This document shows, piece after piece, positions 35,173 to 46,273 of a stretch of DNA of 64,000 bases. The translations under genes were made by a program, and so were the position numbers. The notes beneath the pieces were generated by a model, which saw only the letters and a program-made list of their open reading frames with translations, made no database searches and was not told where the DNA came from. How positions within the stretch are numbered: position 1 is the first letter of the stretch; each line of letters begins with the position of its first letter. Source of the stretch: Kingdonia uniflora (Eukaryota; Streptophyta; Magnoliopsida; Ranunculales; Circaeasteraceae); contig JACGCM010002784.1 of the NCBI GenBank assembly GCA_014058105.1, positions 2,418,001 through 2,482,000 of the forward strand, given 5' to 3'.

Positions 35173-35899
35173 TCTAGGGGCCTAACTTCTTTTAGAGCGA
35201 AAGTTGGCTCTTATAACACAGAGTTAATCTCCTACCAAAGGAATGCAAGCAAATGACCTAAAGTAAGAATAAACTAGAGACAAATACTTGCGTAGAGGCC
35301 CGAATGTGACACTCTACGACCTCTGATGAGGATTTTTTAAGACGAATTATATTACTGATGAGTAATTTGGGGGTTCGAATACTGGGCGTTACAGAGGGGT
35401 CAAAGGTAAAATGTAATAGGGCCGGGGATAATCTTTCTAACCCCCTCTTGGTTTCCCATCTCTCCTATTTATAGGAAGCTGAGTCACCAAGTGTGGGTCA
35501 AGTTTACATGATTACTGTCAGTAAATCTCGGTGGAGTATGGGTGCCGATCATGTCTATATTGTCACTGTGACAACTGTCGGATATGTCTCTATACTTTGG
35601 CACTGTGGCGCAGTGGCCAGCCTGTCACTGTAGCTATAAAGACCAATCATTACGCAGGCTTGTCTGGTGAGCTGGCTGCCTATCCCATCGTATTTTGACC
35701 ATGTACCGATATGGTCGAGGGGTAACTGTTACGGTGCAATATTCCGCCCTTAAGGCTTTGTCTGGTGTTGAAGCTTTATCTTTAGGGGATCTCTGGGAAG
35801 TCTATTTTAGGGATCGAGTAGGCTTCGATATATTCGGGTAGGCTGAGAAGTGGGCTTCGAGTATCTGAGGTGGTCGAAGGCTGCAAGTAGGCTACTGCA
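35173..35899 (-). repeat. 5' LTR of Tat copy 2
   Basis: It pairs with 23225-23951, ends GGCTACTGCA and is followed by the target duplication GATTT. A short A/G-rich run, AAAGGAAAAGGAAAAGG, lies just inside at about 35118. Confidence 0.9.
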
Positions 35900-35904
35900 G
35901 ATTT

Positions 35905-36272
35905 CATTCCCTTCTGGAGTTTTGAGTTCAGAAATCATAGCTTTCTCATTTCTGATGCCTGTGGTGGTGTAAAAGAATCTTGTGTTTCTATCCCCTTCAT
36001 CCAACCATTTAACCCTAGATCTTTCTCTCCAATCAGCCTATTCCTTCTTCGCAATATCATCAAGTTCATTCTCCTTCTCTAGCATTTAATTTCCAATGCT
36101 TTCATGTCAATGGTCGTCCTCTCACTGTATCTATAGACGAAGAATCTCTCTCTTCAGCCTCATCTTTTTAATTGTGCTACTGTCAGGCCCATTCATTCTC
36201 CAAGCCTTAGTGCCAACTTTCAGTCTTCTAAGTTTCAACATGAGTTGAAATAGTGGGGCTGCATCTATTCCT
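35905..36272 (-). pseudogene. LINE ORF2, linker between endonuclease and RT
   Basis: The minus strand shows MDEGDRNTRFFYTTTGIRNE, the typical GD-NT-FFH segment between endonuclease and RT of plant L1 elements, then the start of the RT part cut by Tat copy 2. A stop follows near 35870. Confidence 0.75.
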
Positions 36273-37045
36273 TTATTCTAACTTTGAAAAATCACATCTT
36301 TGAAATTTTGTTCCTTGCTCAAAGAATACATGTATTCTGAAGGGGATATTTTGGGGTTTAGGTATGTGGTGATATTCTCCAAAGCGGATAGAGTGATCTA
36401 ATTTGGCCCTTGGAAGCATTTTAATCTTCCATCCTTTGTAGGCCTCTATCCATTGAGAATTGTGTAGGCATATATCTAGAAGGTAGAAGATTCTGTAATG
36501 TCCTTTCTGAGAGATATTCCACGTGTATCTCATACTTGAATTCTGGCTATCTAAAAGCTTGGCTCTGTCTCTGAAATCTATAAATTTTGCCATAGAATTA
36601 AAAGGAGGTATTCTCCCACCTTTCTTTTCTGCCAGTCGGAGAATAACATTAAAGTCACCAATACATATCCAAGGCTTGCAGTTTTTCTGAGAGAATCTGG
36701 AAAGTTGTGCCCATAACTCAGTTTTATCCACTCTGAGACATTTTGCATGAATAATTGAAATACAAGAGTTCATATATTCAATAGTGATGTATTGCTAGTT
36801 TCTATCAAGCACTTGAGGTTCATCTATATTAGTCTTTCAAAGCACCCAAAAATGTTACCTTTCTCACCTCCTTGTTCATTGGTAATTACTTTACTATTGT
36901 AGCCTGGCTGAGCAAAACCTTGGGAATATATTTTAGGTTTAGCAAACCCAAAAATACCTGGCTCCATCTTTAAGATCTTCTTTTTGATATAGGAAAGGGT
37001 TTTGGTGTTTCCCAATCCTCTAGCATTCCTGAAAAGGACCTTCAT
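36273..37045 (-). pseudogene. LINE endonuclease domain
   Basis: An apurinic-type endonuclease that nicks the target. It starts at 37045 with MKVLFRNARGLGNTKTL (usual form has WN for RN), is interrupted around 36780-36820, and continues with WICIGDFNVILRLAEKKGG, the GDFN catalytic motif, and a degraded SxLDR-like region (YLLDICLHNSQW). Several frame breaks. Confidence 0.85.
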
Positions 37046-38350
37046 TTGGTACCTTGGATGTTTAATCTTGTCACTCTGGGATCTAAGGTATAAACCTTCC
37101 CTCCCTTGTATACTTGGTTAGGCGCCAATTCTTTAATGATCTGTTCTTCTATATCCATCTAATCTGCCCACCTGCTAGGATTTAGAAGATGTTGTACTTC
37201 TATAATAGCCGCATGGCTGCTATCTTCATCTTGAATCATATGTGTCTCATCTACCCTTTCTTCTTCCAGATTGGGGAAGTTGCCCATATCTACTAATATA
37301 ATTTGATCTCTAGTATTGTTGTGTGCTTCCTCTTTGTCATCCCCTATCTTTGTAACCTCTTCCACAGTTTGGAATTTACTAGAGCGTTTAGTTTTAGCTA
37401 AGGATGAATCTTCAACTGGGTGAGTTGTGTACCTTTAGGTGTAGACCACTCATTTATGTCGATGATTATTTCCCTCTGCTGGATATATGTGCTTGGTCTG
37501 GTCATTCCAGGGAAGTAAATCGGTGGTGATAGTTCAATGCTTGTAGCTGGTGTGTCTTGAAAATATGTGTATTTATTGGACATTTTAGGGGCTGCTTGTG
37601 TATGTGCTTTGCTCTTCTCCTTTGCTTCTGAAATTATGATATTTTTGTTGTGCTTGCTTGCTGGTATGCTCTCCTTTACAGGCTTCTTGAGAATTTTCTG
37701 CATCACCTCATTCTGTTTGCATGCTCTTTGAATAAATATACATTCAGCAATAATATGCCCAACATTCTTACAGTAATTGCAGTACTTAGGCATTCTATGT
37801 AGAATGACATCCTGCTTAATTATCTTGCCCTCAACATCGAGAAGGACATGATCTGGGATAGGCTGTGATAAATTGACATCAACTAAGATACAAACATGAT
37901 ACCCATATTCTTTGTTTCTTGTTGACTGATCAAGTTGTATGGGAGTTCCCAGAGTCCTTCCCATTGACTTTATGATTTTGCTACTCTACAATTCCATAGG
38001 GAACCCAGAAAATTTACACCATATAAGAGCATTAGAATTGTTGTGTCTATCAATGGAGAACAGATGAGACCATGGCATGAGTCTCATTGGAATCTTCTAA
38101 ATAATCTAAGGACCTTTGCTCCAAATCAGAACTTTATCCTCTTTATTGTCCAATTTGATGATAAAGAAGCCCTTCCCAATTGGAAATAATTAACACTGCC
38201 CCATGATTTTCCAATTAGCTCTAGCGTAATCTTGCACCTCCCCGAATTTAATTTGATGCAAATCGAGTCTACAAACTAGACTATGTTCAGCTACTCCAGT
38301 GTAACCCCCAATAACCAGGACACCATGATTAGGAAACCAGACCTTCGAGG
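37046..38350 (-). pseudogene. LINE ORF1 (DUF4283 and CCHC zinc knuckle)
   Basis: An RNA-binding protein of the LINE. From right to left: a DUF4283-like region (38345-37990; IKFGEVQDYARANWKIM, then GKGFFIIKLDNKEDKVLIW), then a long open frame 37964-37398 with MPKYCNYCKNVGHIIAEC, the CCHC knuckle. The C-terminal part (37365-37159) is acidic. Stops split the frame near 37980. The N-terminal end stops at the join with the next fragment. Confidence 0.8.
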
Positions 38351-38860
38351 GGCATTCTCAACCAAGAATGCATTTGAAACTCTACGTAAACGAGAAGATG
38401 CGGCATGGTGGTAGAAATTCGTTTGGAATAACGCAATTCACCCAAGACTGGGAGGCTTCGGATGGAGGCTATTGAACCATCTCCTTCCAATGGATTATAC
38501 CATTATGAATAAAGGTATCCCTCTAGTCTCGGTTTGCCACCAATGTTACAATTCTACGGAAACTAAAAAACACTCTCTCCTGCAATACCCTTTTGCGTTC
38601 TCTCTCTCGCAGTGAGCTACCAATTGTTTATCTTATAATCCTATTACACTGACAGACACCTGGGGAACAATTTTGGAAAGGGGACAAGGGTCTAGTACCT
38701 ACATAAAAGATCTCTAGATGGCCATGATCTTTTCTATTTGCAGCAACATCTGGAAAGCAAGGAATAAATGAAAATACGATGGTTTCAAGCTTCCTCTCCA
38801 TACAATTACGCTGCACATCCTAACAGACATTGTAGATAACAGAGATTAGGGGGGTTACCC
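38351..38860 (+). pseudogene. LINE zinc-binding (zf-RVT) fragment
   Basis: The plus strand reads AFETLRKREDAAWW, then FVWNNAIHPRLGGFGWRLL, NHLLPMDYTIMNKGI and VCHQCYNSTETKKHSLLQYP, the zinc-binding domain that follows RT in plant L1 elements. It ends near the SICSNIWKARNK segment. It faces opposite to the neighbouring LINE. The neighbouring LINE has lost just this domain, but here it is inverted, so it may be from another LINE copy. Confidence 0.75.
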
Positions 38861-39450
38861 TACAAAATTCTAGGGAACTTTTAGAAATACGAGCCTTTAC
38901 ACATAAGCTAGACACCCAAATAGGACAACTAGCAAGCCAATTAAGTGAACGAGAAAAGGGAAAATTCTCTAGTTAACCAATTGCTAACCCGAGGGACGCC
39001 TTTGAGGTTCATACCCAACAGAGCTCATCTGAGAACATTAAAATTGCTCAAGTAGTTATGACCCTTCGGAATAAGAGAACTATAGAAACTCGACCAAACC
39101 CCATACCACCAACTAAGAGCAATTTAGTTCCCAAATCTCAGGAAAAATCTCATAAAAATCTAGCATCTAGCCAACCCGAAATAGTAGCATCTAGGCCACA
39201 TCATGTTCCAACTCTACCGGATCTAGTAGATAAGTCTTATGTGCCTAGGGCCCCATTCCCTAACCGACTTGTTCCTGCCAAAAGGAACGAAGGCCTGAAA
39301 GATATTCTCGAGTTATTTAAACAAGTACGGATTAACATTCCGCTCTTGGACGCTATCGATCAGGTTCCGTCATATGCAAAATTCCTTAAGGAACTGTGTA
39401 CAAAGAAAGGTAAAACCTGAGTTAGGAAGAATTCCTTTAATTTTGAACAA
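38861..39450 (+). pseudogene. Athila gag (C-terminal part)
   Basis: The frame reads LLEIRAFTHKLDTQIGQLA, SQLSEREKGKF, a stop, then from ATG 39058 an open frame of 120 codons ending VRINIPLLDAIDQVPSYAKFLK and ELCTKKGKT, the standard gag-protease linker of Athila. Only two stops interrupt it. Confidence 0.8.
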
Positions 39451-40014
39451 GTTAGCTCTGTCCTACCATTTGAAATTCTGATCAAACAAAAGGACCCAGG
39501 ATGTCCCACCATTCCCTTAGTAATAGGAAAACACTATATCCAGCAGGCCCTTCTTGACCTAGGGGCTAGTGTAAACCTTATTCCATTTTGTGTTTATGAG
39601 GACCTCGATTTAAGAGAACTTAAGCCCACCAGGATACAACTTCAACTCGCTGATAGATCCACCAAAGCTGCTAGGGGTATTATTGAGGATGTGATAACTA
39701 AGGTGAACGAATTTTACTTTCCAGTAGATTTTGTAGTCCTTGATACACCACCGATTTCGAATGTCCATGGCCAAATCCCCATTATTTTAGGTCGACCTTT
39801 CCTAGCTACTTCCAACGTTATAATCAATTGTAGAAATGGAATAATGAACCTAACATTCAGTAACATGACCTTGGAACTGAATATTTTTAACGCCATGAGG
39901 CAATATCAAGATTCTGCTGAAGAGTGTAATATGGTAGGTACCATTATCTCCAAACATTCTAGGGATGACCTCTTAGAAGATTGTTTGGAGGATGACATCG
40001 TTGGTATTCACTAG
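39451..40014 (+). pseudogene. Athila aspartic protease
   Basis: The active site is ALLDLGASVNLIP, where the usual DTGAS or DLGAS is kept as DLGAS (near 39560). Downstream come ELKPTRIQLQLADRS and PIILGRPFLATSNVIINC, typical of the family. The frame is open through 40014 with no stop in the core. Confidence 0.85.
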
Positions 40015-41160
40015 TCAATCCTAAAAGACATTTCAGCTATTCTTAAAAATAATCCTTCTGCATACACTCCTCTTCATCAGTATACTCCCAATTTTGAGTC
40101 ACTCCCTATGTCTTATAACCCCCCAGTTCCTTCTATTGTGTCACCGCCAAAGCTTGATCTTAAAGTACTTCCAGATAATCTAGGATATCGGTTCCTCGGG
40201 ACTAACAAAACTCTTCCCGTTATCATATCATCTTCATTGGACTTAGATCAAGAAAATAAACTCATTGCAATCCTAGACACCCATAAAGAAGCAATTGGAT
40301 GGTCAATAGTAGATATCAAAGGAATAAGTCCATCAGTGGTTATGCATAGGATATACTTAGAGGAAGGATCCAAAACATCAAGAGAACCACAACGACGTGT
40401 GAACCCTTCAATGAAGGAGGCAGTAAAGGTGGAGGTTATGAAGCTTCTTGATGCGAGTATTATTTATTCCATCTCCGACAGCTCTTGGGTAAGCCCAGTC
40501 CAAGTGGTACCTAAGAAATCAGGTATTACTGTCGTCAAATGCGCAGACAATGAACTAGTACCCACCCATACTCAGATAGGATGGCAAGTTTGTATTGATT
40601 ACCAAAAGTTAAACGCGTCCACTTGAAAAGACCATTTCCCATTACCATTTATGGATCAAATATTAGAACATTTAGCTGGCCATTCATTTTACTATTTTCT
40701 AGATGGTTATTTAGGATACAACCTAATTTCAGTAGCCCCCGAAGACCAAGATAAAGCCACTTTTACTTGCCCATTTATAACTTTTGTCTATCGTCGTATG
40801 CCTTTTGGCCTATGCAATGCACCTGCAACCTTTCAACGGTGTATGTTAAGTATTTTCTCAGATATAGTAGAAAAGTTCATAGAGGTCTTCATGGAAGACT
40901 TTTCCATTTATAGCTCCACATTTGATGAATGTCATCTAAACTTAGAATTGGTCTTGATCCGGTGTAAAGGGAAAAACCTAAACCTAAATTGTGAAAAAAA
41001 TTTATTTTATGGTAAATCAAGGAATAGTACTCGGCCATTTGATATCATCTAAGGGCATAGAAGTTAATAAAGCAAAAATTGATTTAATTTCTTCTCTACC
41101 TCCTCCTAAAACAGTAAAGGACGTTCGCGCATTCCTTGGGCACACAGGTTTTTATTAACG
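40015..41160 (+). pseudogene. Athila reverse transcriptase
   Basis: Motifs in order: the IGWSIVDIKGISPSVVMHRI start, WVSPVQVVPKKSGITVV, WQVCIDYQKLN, a TGA stop at 40624-40626 where Arg is expected before KDHFPLPF, YYFLDGYLGYN, RRMPFGLCNAPATFQRCM, and the catalytic box, which here reads VFMEDFS instead of the usual MDDF. The frame shifts near 41000 (at an A-rich run) and continues as VNQGIVLGHLISSKGIEV. It is inactive. Confidence 0.9.
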
Positions 41161-41650
41161 ATTTATTAGAGACTTTAGCCAAATCTCACGACCTTTATGC
41201 AATTTACTTGCTGAAGACATCCATTTTTATTTTAACGATAAATGACACAAGTCTTTTGAAACACTTAAGTCCTCAATGACCACATCACCAATTATTCAAC
41301 CACCCGATGGGACCTTAGCCTTCGAAATTATGTGTTACGCTTCAAATTATGTCATGGGTGCCGTATAAGGACAACATTTTGAAAAAGTACCCCATGACAT
41401 TTGTTATGCGAGTAAAACACTGAATGATACCCAAATTAATTATGCGATGACTGAAAAAGAGTTGTTAGCCATCGTCTTCGCGTTAGAAAAATTTCGGTTC
41501 AAAAGTCATTGTGTACTCTAACCATTCAGCCCTTCGAAATCTTTTTCATAAAAAGGACGTTAAACCACGGCTTATCCGTTAGATCCTTTTACTCCAAGAA
41601 TTTGACCTCGAAATACGTGATAAAAAAGGTAAAGAAAATATTATTGCCAA
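41161..41650 (+). pseudogene. Athila RNase H
   Basis: After a stop the frame reads RDFSQISRPLCNLLAED, then [30 protein letters not shown] and [10 protein letters not shown], the usual gypsy RNase H. Stops at about 41158, 41242 and 41367 are visible, plus a frame shift near 41520 before the integrase linker. Confidence 0.8.
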
Positions 41651-41654
41651 CCAT

Positions 41655-43051
41655 TTGTCTCATTTGATAGTTGGCCACATTAACGAAGACCTTCCTAATC
41701 CTAAGTATTTTCCCGATGAACAGTTAATGAATATTAATAGGGCACCCTGGTTCGTCGACATTGCAAATTACTTAGCCGCAGGGTACATACCACCTAATTT
41801 GAGCATACAAGATAAAAAGAGATTTGAAACAATCTCTAGACGATTTATCTGGAATGATCCCTATTTATTTAAAGTTGGCGCTAACCTAGTAATTCGTCGT
41901 TGTGTCCATGAAAATGATATTTTAAAATTTTTAAAAAGTCTTCATGATGATGGTAGTCATTTTGGGCCCCGTAGAACAGTTAATAAAGTACATCAATGTG
42001 GTTTCTATTGGCCTACTTTATTTAAGGACACTTACGACCATTATTCACGATGTGACTATTGCCAAAGGGTTGGCAACATGGGTCGTCAGGATGAGATGCC
42101 TCTTAACAACATTTTAGAAGTTGAAATTTTTTATGTCTGGGGAATTGACTTTATGTGCCCCTTTCCGGTATCTAATGGTTATTTGTGGATATTAGTAGCA
42201 GTTGACTATGTTTCTAAATGGGTAGAACCTATACCATGCCGGACAAATGATCACGCTGTCATAATTAATTTTTTAAACGATAATATTTTAGTCTGATTTG
42301 GTACACCTCATACAATTATAAGTGACGGTGGAACTTATTTTTGTAACCGTTATTTTAAAAGTCTTATGCACAAATATGGTATTACTTATAAAGTTGTCAC
42401 CCCATATCATCCACAAACAAGTGGGCAAGTAGAGGTTTCAAATTGGGAAATTAAAAGAATTTTAGAGAAAATTGTCTGACCAGATTGTAAAGATTGGTCC
42501 ACCCATCTTAATGATGCTCTTTGGGCATATCGGACTGTTTATAAAACCCCGATTGGGATGTCACCTTATAGATGTATTTTTGGCAAAGCGTGTCACTTGC
42601 ATGTGAAATTATAACATAAAGCTTATTGGGTAATTAAGATATTTAATTTTCAAATAGACGCAGCAGGACTTCATCGAAAACATCAACTAAGTGAGTTAGA
42701 AGAAATAAGACAAGAAGTGTACAATAATGCTAAAATATATAAGGATCGAACCAAAACATATCATGATAAACATATAGTCCGAAAAATCTTTACACCAGGA
42801 CAAAAAGTCTTATTGTCTAACTCAAAGCTGCGTCTTTTTCCTGAAAAATTATAAACCCGTTGGCATGACCCATTTGAAGTCGTAAACATACACCAAAATG
42901 GTTGGGCTGAAGTAAAAAATTATCATACTGGGAAAACTTTTAACGTCAATGGCTAACGTCTTAAACCTTATCTCGAGACAATCCCTTTAGAAATTTTTCC
43001 TGATATTGATCTTTTCGAGCCCGAATACAGAGAATTGCCCATCCCCGAATA
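41655..43051 (+). pseudogene. Athila integrase
   Basis: Open for 213 codons from 41655, containing the zinc-binding region (FLKSLHDDGSHFGP, YSRCDYCQRVGN), then the catalytic core [22 protein letters not shown] after a stop at 42295, and [14 protein letters not shown] with the catalytic Glu kept. [17 protein letters not shown] and a C-terminal part ([31 protein letters not shown]) follow. Stops at 42295, 42478, 42612 and 42852 and near 42954 break it. Confidence 0.9.
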
Positions 43052-44339
43052 ATTCCTTGACTTCACATAAGTTTGGGGGTACGGGAGTTTTGTCTGGCTG
43101 AAGACGGTAAACTTAGCGCTTTCTGGGAGGCAACCAATGGCACATTCAGGTGAGAAATTCCAATTTTCTTTTCTATTTTTATTTTTTATTCTCTAATATT
43201 AAGGACAATATTTTATTTAAGTTTGGGAGTAGGAAAATTATTTTTAAAATATTTTTTGAAGAAAAGTTAAATAATGACACTCTTGACAATTTATGATATA
43301 ATTTTGATAAATTTTTAACATTTAGATTGAATTTATTTTGACATAAATATTGGTTGGGAAACCCGAATAAATCTAAAAATAAGCCAAGAACTTAAAAGTT
43401 TACAAGTATATACTAAAATATTTTGTACGCCATCTTAAGTTAGATGTACTATATTTTAATTATCGACTAATTCAAGTTAGCGTGGTATATTTCGAAAACT
43501 TGCACTTCACTATAGTTTTGTAATTGATACATTCGATAGGTTATTAACCAGTTTTAGGGAAATCTAGTATTTATGTTAGGAATAATTCGCTCCAAGGGAG
43601 ACAACTGCCTAAGAATAAGTTCATTCCTGAAAGAAAAAAAGAAGCCAAAGTTGCTCCTAAAACTTTCACGCTGCAAGGCTACTCACATGATTAAGAACTG
43701 AAAGAGGAAAAATTATCACCAATCTCGAGTATGACCATGAACAATGTGAAAGGAGCACAAAAAATATTACTTGTGAGAATCCTGAGTCTAGGTCACGAAA
43801 GGGCGCCAAACCCTGGCAACCTCAGTTAACAGGTGAGGATTGTCGACCGAAAACTCCTTGTTACGAAGGCTTCACTAAGAAACAATGTACTCAAAAAGGC
43901 TATGAAAAATAAGATATTGGGGAGTAAAATTGACTAAGACACTTGTCAAACTGACCGTTGAATTTATTCTAGTAAGTACTTGACTACCATATAATAACTC
44001 AATGATTCTAGACAATGTATTAAGCAATAAAACTATCTTCACAATACACTCAGATATATCTGGTAAAATACTTGAATTTCTTTCTAATCATGAGGTAGTA
44101 TCTCTAGTATTGGATAAGTGCAATATATTCTATAGTATACTCTTTCAACCTATATGTATTAAGGAATTTCCTACTTGCATATTTTTGTCATAACTAAATA
44201 AGGATAAATTAACAGGAAATGAGTCTTTTATTATTTAAAATTGCCATAATGTCATTATTGACTTTTGTGGGTATAGTCGTTGTAAACCTAAATGAGATAA
44301 TACTCGTCCACCAAGGATACCTAGTGGTTTAACGGCTTG
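43052..44339 (+). other. Athila 3' untranslated region
   Basis: It starts with the conserved Athila phrase GTTTGGGGGTACGGGAG and CTTTCTGGGAGGCAACC. After that I see AT-rich sequence with only short frames. I found no sign of the env-like ORF some Athila elements carry. Confidence 0.6.
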
Positions 44340-45444
44340 ATGCATACGCTAAATGCAATCGCAAGTCCTGCGAAAGTGGTTTGATAAACGTAGAAATACG
44401 TAGGATTAATACACCGAAAAGTATCATTTTGTTAATCCTGATTTATTAATTTCTAATGTTAATAGCAATTTCTTATTTGTAGGCACTTATCACTGTTGGA
44501 GCTAATAAGTAGAAAAAGACATCTAATAGATGGTATAAAGAGCTGAAGCATCTCCAATAGTCTCTCAGGCACAAGGAAGATGCCTACATTCAATATACTT
44601 GTAGATTTTCTCCATGGAATAAAGATGATGAAGGAATCTACAAGGATTTATCTTTACTTAGGGATAAAGTTTAAGAATTATAATCAACTCTCTCCTATCT
44701 CCTATAAATATGAGAGCAATTCTATGTATTTTACACATCTCAATCTCAGGAAGGAATAAAGCTTGCGTTTTTTAGTATCTCTCTCTTTCTCTCTCTTTTA
44801 TTTTATACGTTTAATTTAAGTTGTGATCAGCACCATTAATGGAGAGCTAGTCTCCTTAGCTTAGGCTAAGGATTGAACCTCGGGTGAAGTGAGCTAAATT
44901 AATGTTAATAGTAGTTTAGATCTAGAATTAATCTTCAATTCTCTTATTTGTAGTTACGAAGAGTTGATCTAGCCATGACAACTCTAAGTTACTATAAATA
45001 TGAGGAAGATGTCGAATTAGCCATATTCAATTATTTTCACGCTCAAAGGGAATTCTAGATCCCTAGAGTTAATACTCTCCATCTAACCATAGAAAAGAGT
45101 TTATAAACCCTAGATCCGATTGTCCATAAACAAAAAAGTTCTTACTTAAGGTTTTAACCACAACCTTAGATCTTAGACCCGAATAGACCTAGCCATGGCT
45201 ATTATGTGCGGATTGAAGCTATCGTTTTCATATCGTTTAGTAAACTAAGTCGGAGGTGATCCAAAGTCTAGGTTTTTTTCCATAAAATCATACCGAAAGT
45301 TAGATATTTAGATTTATGTTTTAGATCAAAACCTTTTTATCAAAATTAGTTTAGATTCGCTTATTAGTTAATTAGGAAATTATATCTTTAATACGTTTAC
45401 TCCCTGTGGATTCGACCCCCGCTTACCATTATTATATTACGACA
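44340..45444 (+). repeat. Athila 3' LTR (left edge uncertain)
   Basis: A TATA box (CCTATAAATATGAG, near 44700), a polyadenylation-like GGAATAAAGC (44754) and the CTCCCTGTGGATTCGACC phrase near 45400, which typically lies near the 3' end of such LTRs, mark it. It ends GACA at 45444, after which minus-strand gag of another element resumes. The left edge could be 44340 (TGATGCATACGC) or 44494 (TGTTGGAGC). Confidence 0.5.
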
Positions 45445-46090
45445 CCCGTGGTTTTGAGCGGGGTATTTAAAGACCAAGTTTTTCTCGCATCTAACGTGCC
45501 TCGTTGTTTAATGATGTTAGCTTCCCCTAAGTCAGCTGAAAGAACTATGCAGTCATCTGGTGCATAAAACTTTGTAGAAGGTACTACTCGAAGAACTTCA
45601 CCATGAAGTTTGCCCAAGTCATCAGTGGCACAAGTTCATGATTCCTCTTAGTCATCTCCCACCAATTCCAGGCCACACTTTCTTTTTATAACAATATCTC
45701 ATATTCTTGAAAATCTTCTCAACCTGCTTCATCCAATCCTCAGCAATCTTCAAATCTGGAAGTCCCACAAAAGACTCCAACTTGTATTGTTACATCTCCC
45801 TCTACCATATGTTACCAACTCCCAGATTGGCATTCTATTGTTGAATAAACATCTAAAATACCTACTGAAAATCGGTCTGGGGAACCGCAACAGGATCAAG
45901 TGGCACAACAATCTCATCATGAACAACCTATAGAACTTAATCTTGTCCTAAGTAAACCGAAGTCTCAGCAATAACCTTATTCACTCGTAATGCACCACGC
46001 GCCACAACATGCACACCAGAAAATGAAACCTGAGTTCTAGGACGAGGAACACCGCAAACTATATTAGTATATTTAGCAGCAATATGCCTA
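45445..46090 (-). pseudogene. Chromovirus gag fragment
   Basis: Frame pieces read FVGLPDLKIAEDWMKQVEKI, then with a shift AWNWWEMTKRN, then TWANFMVKFFE, QSFMHQMTA and LTSLNNEAR. This matches the order of chromovirus gag (W-E-KIF, A-WW, TW-F, QG-M-V-EYE). Several stops are present. Upstream, about 45850-46080, there is a longer N-terminal part without features. Confidence 0.7.
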
Positions 46091-46257
46091 TTACCTTATC
46101 CTATAACCATCTGGACAAAATAAAAATAGAAATTAGCAAACAACCAAAAAAATATAAAATATTAAGAAAATTGAGAAAAGTCAGGAAAAATTAACAAGTC
46201 CTACTCCATTATCTAAAATAATTAAGGTGTGTATCCAAGCGAAGGATTGAACCTAAT

Positions 46258-46270
46258 GCTCTAATACCAA
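46258..46270 (-). other. Primer-binding site of the chromovirus
   Basis: TTGGTATTAGAGC on the minus strand, one change from the tRNA-Met-type TTGGTATCAGAGC, three bases from the LTR end. Confidence 0.75.
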
Positions 46271-46273
46271 GTT

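Larger units (their letters stand above)
23225..35899 (-). mobile_element. Ty3/gypsy Tat-clade retrotransposon, copy 2 (nearly complete)
   Basis: LTRs of 727 bp at 23225-23951 and 35173-35899 are flanked by the 5-bp duplication GATTT (23220-23224 and 35900-35904). In element sense the order is LTR, primer site, gag, protease, RT, RNase H, archaeal-type RNase H, integrase, tandem repeats, three antisense units on the plus strand, polypurine tract, LTR. All parts of the Tat layout can be recognised, but every long frame has stops. In the first 240 aligned LTR bases I count about 14 differences, mostly transitions, so the insertion is old and has probably been methylated. Confidence 0.9.
13914..38350 (-). 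mobile_element. L1-type LINE, interrupted by two LTR elements
   Basis: Three minus-strand pieces are in the right order to be one LINE: RNase H and 3' end (13914-14755), RT (21935-23224), and RT start, endonuclease and ORF1 (35905-38350). A T-run at 13914-13920 is the likely poly(A) end. The gap at 23225-35899 is a clean insertion with the duplication GATTT on both sides. The gap at 14756-21934 lost sequence: the region between the end of RT (ending in WVIGDGSRI) and RNase H, which should hold a zinc-binding domain, is gone along with the start of the inserted LTR. No piece is intact. Confidence 0.75.
38861..45444 (+). mobile_element. Ty3/gypsy Athila-clade retrotransposon, 5'-truncated
   Basis: From the C-terminal part of gag to a 3' LTR: gag, protease, RT, RNase H, integrase, then untranslated sequence. 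Domain sequences are of the Athila type (for instance RKDHFPLPFMDQ-like RT start and the post-integrase phrase AGCGCTTTCTGGGAGGCAACC). The 5' LTR and most of gag are missing at the join with the LINE fragment. No env-like ORF could be found in 43052-44340. Confidence 0.8.

Noticed and set aside
43052..44339. Search for an env-like gene downstream of Athila integrase
   Set aside because: Only short frames, no membrane segments or signal peptide. Not reported as a gene.
45432..45617. Clean 61-codon minus-strand ORF
   Set aside because: The adjacent frame matches chromovirus gag (TWANFMVKFFE, QSFMHQMTA), so this ORF is a shadow frame of that relic.
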